DNA of 9,067 bases from Candidatus Agrococcus pullicola (GTDB taxonomy: Bacteria; Actinomycetota; Actinomycetes; Actinomycetales; Microbacteriaceae): the NCBI GenBank assembly GCA_019115685.1, contig DXDC01000456.1, forward strand, positions 1 through 9,067. Reading direction: 5' to 3'. The position numbers were made by a program, and so were the translations under genes. Below the pieces are notes generated by a model. That model was given only the letters and a program-made list of their open reading frames with translations, did not search any database and had not been told where the DNA came from. Shown here piece by piece: positions 5,980 to 9,067 of this stretch. The first letter of the stretch is position 1; each line of letters starts with the position of its first letter.

Positions 5980-6015
5980 TCACACGTTAAATCGAAAGTC
6001 GACCGAGTTGCGGCA
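5980..6015 (-). repeat. Dispersed cassette-boundary repeat, copy 5
   Basis: The minus strand reads C-R-N-S-V-D-F-R-F-N-V then TGA. Relative to copy 7 it has CGC for CGG, TTT for TTC twice, CGA for CGC and GTG for GTC, all synonymous, plus GAC for GAG (Asp for Glu). The frame stays open upstream for about 70 codons (a GTG at 6126 would give 48 residues), with no recognisable family. It lies in the 283-bp gap between the PH-like gene and the next minus-strand gene, where I see nothing else. Confidence 0.78.
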
Positions 6016-6216
6016 CGTACGGCCATCACGCGGTCCCGTCTCCACCGTCGACGCGCTCGCCACGACCGAGCCACTCACGAAGGCCAAGACGGGCGAGTCA
6101 CCGTCCGCGCCCTGGCGGACGCACACAGAGGAACCTCTGCCTCTATTCGTCGGAGAGCCTAGTGTCCCGGTTCTAGATTCCCGGCTCTAGCTGACCAGAT
6201 TCTTACCGAGCGCGGA

Positions 6217-6435
6217 CTACCTCGAGGGCGGGAAGCCGTACTTCGACGGGTCGCCCAGTGTCGCGTCGACTGTGGGTGATGCTCGAGTCTCGTCCATGTC
6301 GATCCGACCCAGCACGTCGATCGCCCTCTGCCGGTCACCCGCCGCGATCGCCGCGTCCCACTGAGGAAGCAATCCGGCAGCACTGAGCCGCTCGTTCACA
6401 GTCATTCCGGAGTAGTCGGGGCGAGGTCTGCTCAT
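6217..6435 (-). CDS. Small protein of unknown function
   Basis: This 72-residue ORF contains M-T-V-N-E-R-L-S-A-A-G-L-L at residues 11-23, W-D-A-A-I-A-A-G-D-R-Q-R-A-I-D-V-L-G-R-I near 26-45 and T-V-D-A-T-L-G-D-P-S-K-Y-G-F near 54-67. The helix-rich, D/A/R-rich composition looks genuinely coding and reminds me of small hypothetical proteins seen in many bacteria, but I cannot name a family. I chose the ATG at 6435; TAGCCT 7 nt upstream (6443-6448) would make it leaderless. The ATG at 6405 is a possible alternative start. It lies 25 bp downstream of another small ORF on the same strand. Confidence 0.6.
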   Translation of the reverse strand: MSRPRPDYSGMTVNERLSAAGLLPQWDAAIAAGDRQRAIDVLGRIDMDETRASPTVDATLGDPSKYGFPPSR

Positions 6436-6460
6436 ACGAGCAAGGCTACAGTTCCACCTG

Positions 6461-6616
6461 TCATTGGACTTGACCACCTCGTTCGGGATCCATGTACCGC
6501 CCGTAGATGAAGCGCAGGTCGCCGTCGATGGCTGCGCTGGCGACATCGTCCGAGTCTTCACCCTTGAACGGAGCTCGACGATCCTCGCCCAGTGGAACTG
6601 CGACACAGGAAATCAA
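6461..6616 (-). CDS. Small ORF of unknown function, possible gene remnant
   Basis: This is an open frame of about 51 codons from a TTG at 6616, ending G-R-Y-M-D-P-E-R-G-G-Q-V-Q. The middle part, F-K-G-E-D-S-D-D-V-A-S-A-A-I-D-G-D-L-R-F, has protein-like composition and high G+C at third positions. No good start or ribosome site is visible, and upstream of 6616 the frame enters repeat copy 6. It may be the 3' part of a gene cut by the repeat, or a short gene co-transcribed with the ORF starting at 6435. I do not recognise the product. Confidence 0.36.
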   Translation of the reverse strand: MISCVAVPLGEDRRAPFKGEDSDDVASAAIDGDLRFIYGRYMDPERGGQVQ

Positions 6617-6632
6617 CCGTGACCTGGTACTT

Positions 6633-6668
6633 CTATACGTTGAACCGGAACTCGACCGGGTTCCGGCA
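6633..6668 (-). repeat. Dispersed cassette-boundary repeat, copy 6
   Basis: The minus strand reads C-R-N-P-V-E-F-R-F-N-V then TAG. Over 37 bases from the ACGTT it differs from copy 7 at one position only. The inner palindrome CCGGAAC/GTTCCGG is perfect with an 8-nt centre. It lies between the decayed DUF4143 gene and the two small ORFs. Confidence 0.88.
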
Positions 6669-6691
6669 CGAAGAACCATCTGCACAACCGT

Positions 6692-7186
6692 TCAGGGAGG
6701 CACGGGCGTCCAGAGTCGGTCGATGGGCATGACATGCAGCCGATCCTCGTAGGTGCAGGAACGAGCACCGGTGGTCAGCATGATGCCTCCGATGAACCTC
6801 TCCCCCAGCAGGTCACGAAGCTGGGCCAGACCACGAAAATCCTTCCCGGGAGCCCGTTCACTGGCCTTGACCTCGAACGCGACAACTCGCCCGTCGTCGA
6901 ACTCGACAACGACATCGACCTCAGCCCCGTCACTCGTGCGCCAGTGACCCAGCGTGGCGGGCTCCTCCAGCCAGGACGCCTGCTTGCGCAGCTCCCCGAC
7001 GACGAAAGTCTCCAGCAGGTGGCCGAAGTCGGAGAGTGATGTCGGGTCGATTCCGGTGAGCTTCTCCGGGGTGAGTCTGAGCAGTCGGTCGGCCAGCCCG
7101 GAGTCGACGACGTGGACCTTCGGCTTCGCGCTCACGCGTGAGCGAAGATTCTTGCCTCACGCGGGGAGACGCACGATCAGGAAGAC
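6692..7186 (-). pseudogene. Remnant of a DUF4143 ATPase-family gene (C-terminal part)
   Basis: The frame matches only the C-terminal DUF4143 domain of AAA_14/DUF4143 proteins: P-K-V-H-V-V-D-S-G-L-A-D-R-L near the start, F-G-H-L-L-E-T-F-V-V-G-E-L, then W-R-T-S-D-G-A-E-V-D-V-V-V-E, and V-A-F-E-V-K-A-S, a nuclease-like E-V-D...E-V-K arrangement. Upstream in the same frame V-F-L-I-V-R-L-P-A is followed by TGA (7157-7159) and then G-K-N-L-R-S-R. Family members have tryptophan at that place, so TGG has become TGA. No P-loop ATPase half is found beyond 7186, so the gene is both interrupted and truncated. A GTG at 7135 could still give a 147-residue fragment. Family assignment is from memory. Confidence 0.74.
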
Positions 7187-7418
7187 CTAAACTTTACGAA
7201 CATGAGCAGTCCAACCTGACGAACGTGAACGCCCACCTCTCGACCGTGCAACATCTGCTCGAGAATTGGTCCATACGGCTTGTGAAGATGGCCAGACGCG
7301 ACCACATCTGCAGACTCTCATCACGCTCGCATTCGATAGGCTCGCCGCCGAGCTTCCGTGGCACTGGCGCACGTCAGCTACCCGACCGCAACAAGCGGTC
7401 CAGGACGAGTACGGTGAC
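7187..7418. other. Intergenic stretch without a supportable gene
   Basis: This region lies between the truncated DUF4143 remnant and the HxlR gene. Its short frames on either strand have no recognisable composition or start signals. The missing 5' part of the DUF4143 gene is not here, so a deletion or recombination junction near 7186 is likely. Confidence 0.4.
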
Positions 7419-7829
7419 CTACGGTGCCCCCGTGCGATTCAACGAAGGAGGCCGCATCTCCAGCCCCTCACGTGCTATTCGTACGTGACCCCACTCCCCG
7501 AGAGCTTCGAGAGCGACGTTGAGGCTGCGGCCGTGGTCGGTCAGCGAGTACTCGACCCGCGGCGGGACCTCTGCATACACCTGACGATGGACAAGCCCGT
7601 CGTACTCCATCTCCCGCAGATGCTGAGTCAGCATCTTCTCGCTGACGCCGATGAGCCCGCGACGCAACTGCGCGAATCGAAGCACCTCGTGCGCGTCAAG
7701 CTCCCAAAGGATCAGACATTTCCATTTGCCGCTGACGACGTCCATCGCCGCATCGATGCCGCAGATGTATGGCCCACGACGTGGACTTGTCGACGATGCT
7801 CTGGACACGTGTCCCCCATGACTTACCAA
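7419..7829 (-). CDS. HxlR-family transcriptional regulator
   Basis: This is a winged-helix regulator of about 129-136 residues. Y-I-C-G-I-D-A-A-M-D-V-V-S-G-K-W-K near 21-37 is the HxlR hallmark, with Cys23 in the place used for redox or electrophile sensing in some members. It is followed by F-A-Q-L-R-R near 52-57, S-E-K-M-L-T-Q-H-L-R-E-M-E near 63-75 (recognition helix) and V-E-Y-S-L-T-D-H-G near 92-100 (wing). The start is uncertain: TTG at 7829, or GTG at 7808 after a GGGGGA only 3 nt away; an ATG at 7820 is out of frame. It is divergent from the imine-reductase-like gene, with a shared 65-bp control region, so it probably regulates that gene and itself. Confidence 0.88.
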   Translation of the reverse strand: MVSHGGHVSRASSTSPRRGPYICGIDAAMDVVSGKWKCLILWELDAHEVLRFAQLRRGLIGVSEKMLTQHLREMEYDGLVHRQVYAEVPPRVEYSLTDHGRSLNVALEALGEWGHVRIAREGLEMRPPSLNRTGAP

Positions 7830-7831
7830 TT

Positions 7832-7859
7832 AGTATGTACCCCAGAAAAAAGTAGGTAC
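7832..7859. promoter_or_regulatory. Candidate HxlR operator: two AGTA-N-GTAC repeats
   Basis: AGTATGTAC (7832-7840) and AGTAGGTAC (7851-7859) are direct repeats 19 bp apart in the divergent HxlR / oxidoreductase intergenic region. The second is part of AAGTA-GG-TACTT (7850-7861), a near-palindrome. They abut the HxlR start, which suits autoregulation and control of the neighbour. Confidence 0.5.
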
Positions 7860-7894
7860 TTCTCAGAATACATGCAACCGCTCAGCATGGAGCT

Positions 7895-8755
7895 ATGACG
7901 ACGACCTCCTTCACCCTTCTCGGCCTCGGAGCGATGGGTCGAGCACTCGGCACCACCGCGCTCGACGCCGGACACTCCGTCACCGTCTGGAACCGCACTC
8001 CAGGAAAAGCGGCGCAACTCACCGCCCGAGGCGCTGTCGAAGCCGCCTCAGTCCGCGATGGACTGACCGCCTCCAACGTCATCGCGGTCTGCCTCTACGA
8101 TCACTCCTCCATCCATGAGGTGCTGGACGCCGAAGCATCCCTCTTGGAAGGCAAGGTGCTGATCAATCTGACCACCACGACACCCGCGGAGGCACGTGAA
8201 CTTGCCGCGTCGGCGAACGCCTACGGAGCCGCCTATCTGGATGGGGCGATCATGGCCACGCCGGAGATGATCGGGCGGGAGCAGGCCGTCATCCTCTACG
8301 CGGGGTCGAAGGAGGTCGTCGACTCCCAACGAGCGCTTCTGGACGCCTGGGGATCCGTCACCTACGAAGGCGACGACGCCGGACTCGCCTCGCTCTGGGA
8401 CTTGGCCATGCTCACCGGGATGTACTCGATGTTCACCGGATTCCTGCACGGGGTGGCGATGTTGCAATCGGCTTCGGTCTCAGCCGGCAGCTATGCCCGT
8501 CGTGCCGTTCCGTTCCTCGCGGCCATGACCGAACTGCTTGGCCACTCCACCGAGCATCTGGATAACCGTGACTACAGCCAGCCGACGCAGAGTCTGACCT
8601 GGACGACAACGCTCCTGGAGACGGTCGAACGAGCGAGCCGTGAACAAGACATCTCGCCCGCCCCGATAGAAATGCTCCAAGTTCTGATCCGGCGACAGAT
8701 AGACGCCGGGTATGGCAACGAAGACTTCGACCGCATCATCGAATCCATGCGGTGA
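7895..8755 (+). CDS. NADP-dependent imine-reductase-like oxidoreductase
   Basis: This is a complete 286-residue protein of the 6-phosphogluconate / beta-hydroxyacid dehydrogenase superfamily. L-G-L-G-A-M-G at 9-15 is the Rossmann glycine motif, and V-W-N-R-T at 31-35 places Arg34 and Thr35 where NADP(H)-preferring enzymes bind the 2'-phosphate. L-D-G-A-I-M-A-T-P-E-M-I-G at 115-127 and W-D-L-A-M-L-T near 168-174, with Asp169, are typical of imine reductases rather than classical hydroxyacid dehydrogenases, which have lysine at the catalytic place. The C-terminal half would form the interdomain-helix dimer. GGAG sits only 3-4 nt before the ATG at 7895. The divergent HxlR gene is its likely regulator. 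The natural substrate is unknown. Confidence 0.88.
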   Translation: MTTTSFTLLGLGAMGRALGTTALDAGHSVTVWNRTPGKAAQLTARGAVEAASVRDGLTASNVIAVCLYDHSSIHEVLDAEASLLEGKVLINLTTTTPAEARELAASANAYGAAYLDGAIMATPEMIGREQAVILYAGSKEVVDSQRALLDAWGSVTYEGDDAGLASLWDLAMLTGMYSMFTGFLHGVAMLQSASVSAGSYARRAVPFLAAMTELLGHSTEHLDNRDYSQPTQSLTWTTTLLETVERASREQDISPAPIEMLQVLIRRQIDAGYGNEDFDRIIESMR

Positions 8756-8858
8756 CCCGACGTCCACGAAACTCCACTTGGCCATCAGAACTCATTGCAC
8801 GTTCGTGTCTGGACCGTGGCGACCACTCCAGTCAGGATTCACGCGACCCCGCACAGCG

Positions 8859-8894
8859 TCAGACGTTGAAGCGGAACTCGACCGGGTTCCGGCA
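8859..8894 (-). repeat. Dispersed cassette-boundary repeat, copy 7
   Basis: This is one of the two best-preserved copies. The minus strand reads C-R-N-P-V-E-F-R-F-N-V then TGA. An outer GTTG (8865-8868) faces CAAC (8900-8903), and the inner CGGAAC faces GTTCCG. It separates the imine-reductase-like unit from the partial dehydrogenase gene. Upstream in the same minus-strand frame only about 20 more codons are open. Confidence 0.88.
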
Positions 8895-8969
8895 CGAAGC
8901 AACCTCTGAGCAGCTGACAGCCGCGCAGAACCGTTGTACGCGACCGGGCACTCTGTTTCACTAGAGGCC

Positions 8970-9067
8970 ATGAACCTCGAACCGACGCATCCTTTGACGC
9001 GCGTCCCGTTCCCTTTGAAGGGCAAGTCCGCTGTCGTGACCGGGGTCAGCCGCCGCGCGGGGATCGG
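8970..9067 (+). CDS. Short-chain dehydrogenase/reductase, N-terminal fragment
   Basis: Thirty-two codons are visible before the window ends. L-K-G-K-S-A-V-V-T-G-V-S-R-R-A-G-I(-G) from residue 16 is the SDR first beta strand and T-G-x(5)-G-I-G cofactor loop. The two arginines after T-G-V-S suggest NADP(H) preference. AGAGG is just upstream of the ATG but closer than ideal (2 nt), so a slightly later start is possible. It is the first gene after repeat copy 7, on the plus strand; the substrate cannot be predicted. Confidence 0.75.
   Translation, partial: MNLEPTHPLTRVPFPLKGKSAVVTGVSRRAGI

Noticed and set aside
5980..6126. A 48-codon minus-strand gene ending in repeat copy 5
   Set aside because: The frame is open but upstream residues match nothing near the other copies and no ribosome site precedes the GTG; better treated as part of the repeat question.
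7218..7260. Possible degenerate repeat copy (ACGTGAAC ... CTCGACCG)
   Set aside because: Two short matches at the wrong spacing and no coding frame; within chance for high-GC DNA.
1463..8894. Classical integron array with attC sites
   Set aside because: An attC site runs from an inverse core (RYYYAAC) to GTTRRRY, whereas these repeats run GTT ... AAC on both strands, are shorter, and show codon-like variation. Genes also lie in both orientations. No integron integrase is in the window.
8792..9025. Minus-strand ORF across copy 7
   Set aside because: It reads the repeat in a different frame from the one with the synonymous pattern, and it overlaps the start of the SDR gene.

Overview
The window is high-GC DNA whose gene families (DUF6357, HxlR and imine-reductase-like genes) and apparent leaderless promoters (a TANNNT hexamer 6-7 nt before a start codon) suggest an actinobacterium, perhaps Micrococcales. 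The genus cannot be fixed from this window. It reads as an accessory region: short unrelated transcription units on both strands, two toxin-antitoxin loci (one broken), immunity-like genes, single-gene enzyme units with their own regulators, and several decayed genes. I see no rRNA, tRNA, CRISPR array, transposase or integrase.

The main observation is a dispersed direct repeat of about 36 bp (core resembling GTTGAAGCGGAACTCGACCG). It occurs seven times in the same orientation, starting at 1463, 2183, 3652, 5428, 5980, 6633 and 8859. On the minus strand every copy can be read in one frame as a variant of C-R-N-x-V-(E/D)-F-R-F-N-V, and most end in a stop codon. Differences between copies fall mainly on third codon positions, and the stop itself varies between TGA and TAG. 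I infer that the repeats descend from the 3' end of a protein-coding gene. The simplest model is an attachment site, so that the window is a tandem array of cassettes or small integrative elements accreted at that site.

Layout: before copy 1, a partial PoNe-type immunity protein (DUF1910/DUF1911) and a DUF6357 protein, both minus. Copy 1-2: a histidine phosphatase (plus). Copy 2-3: a decayed higB, higA and an alpha/beta hydrolase, translationally coupled (minus). Copy 3-4: a Phd/YefM-RelE toxin-antitoxin pair (minus) and a MerR regulator (plus) whose stop codon lies inside copy 4. Copy 4-5: a PH-like protein (plus). Copy 5-6: two small unknown ORFs (minus). Copy 6-7: a decayed DUF4143 gene (minus) and a divergent HxlR regulator / imine-reductase-like pair. 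After copy 7: the start of a short-chain dehydrogenase gene.

The genes do not form one pathway. What unites them is their packaging: small autonomous units with their own promoters, separated by a shared repeat, with stabilising (toxin-antitoxin) and defensive (immunity) functions over-represented, as in integron arrays or stacked genomic islands.
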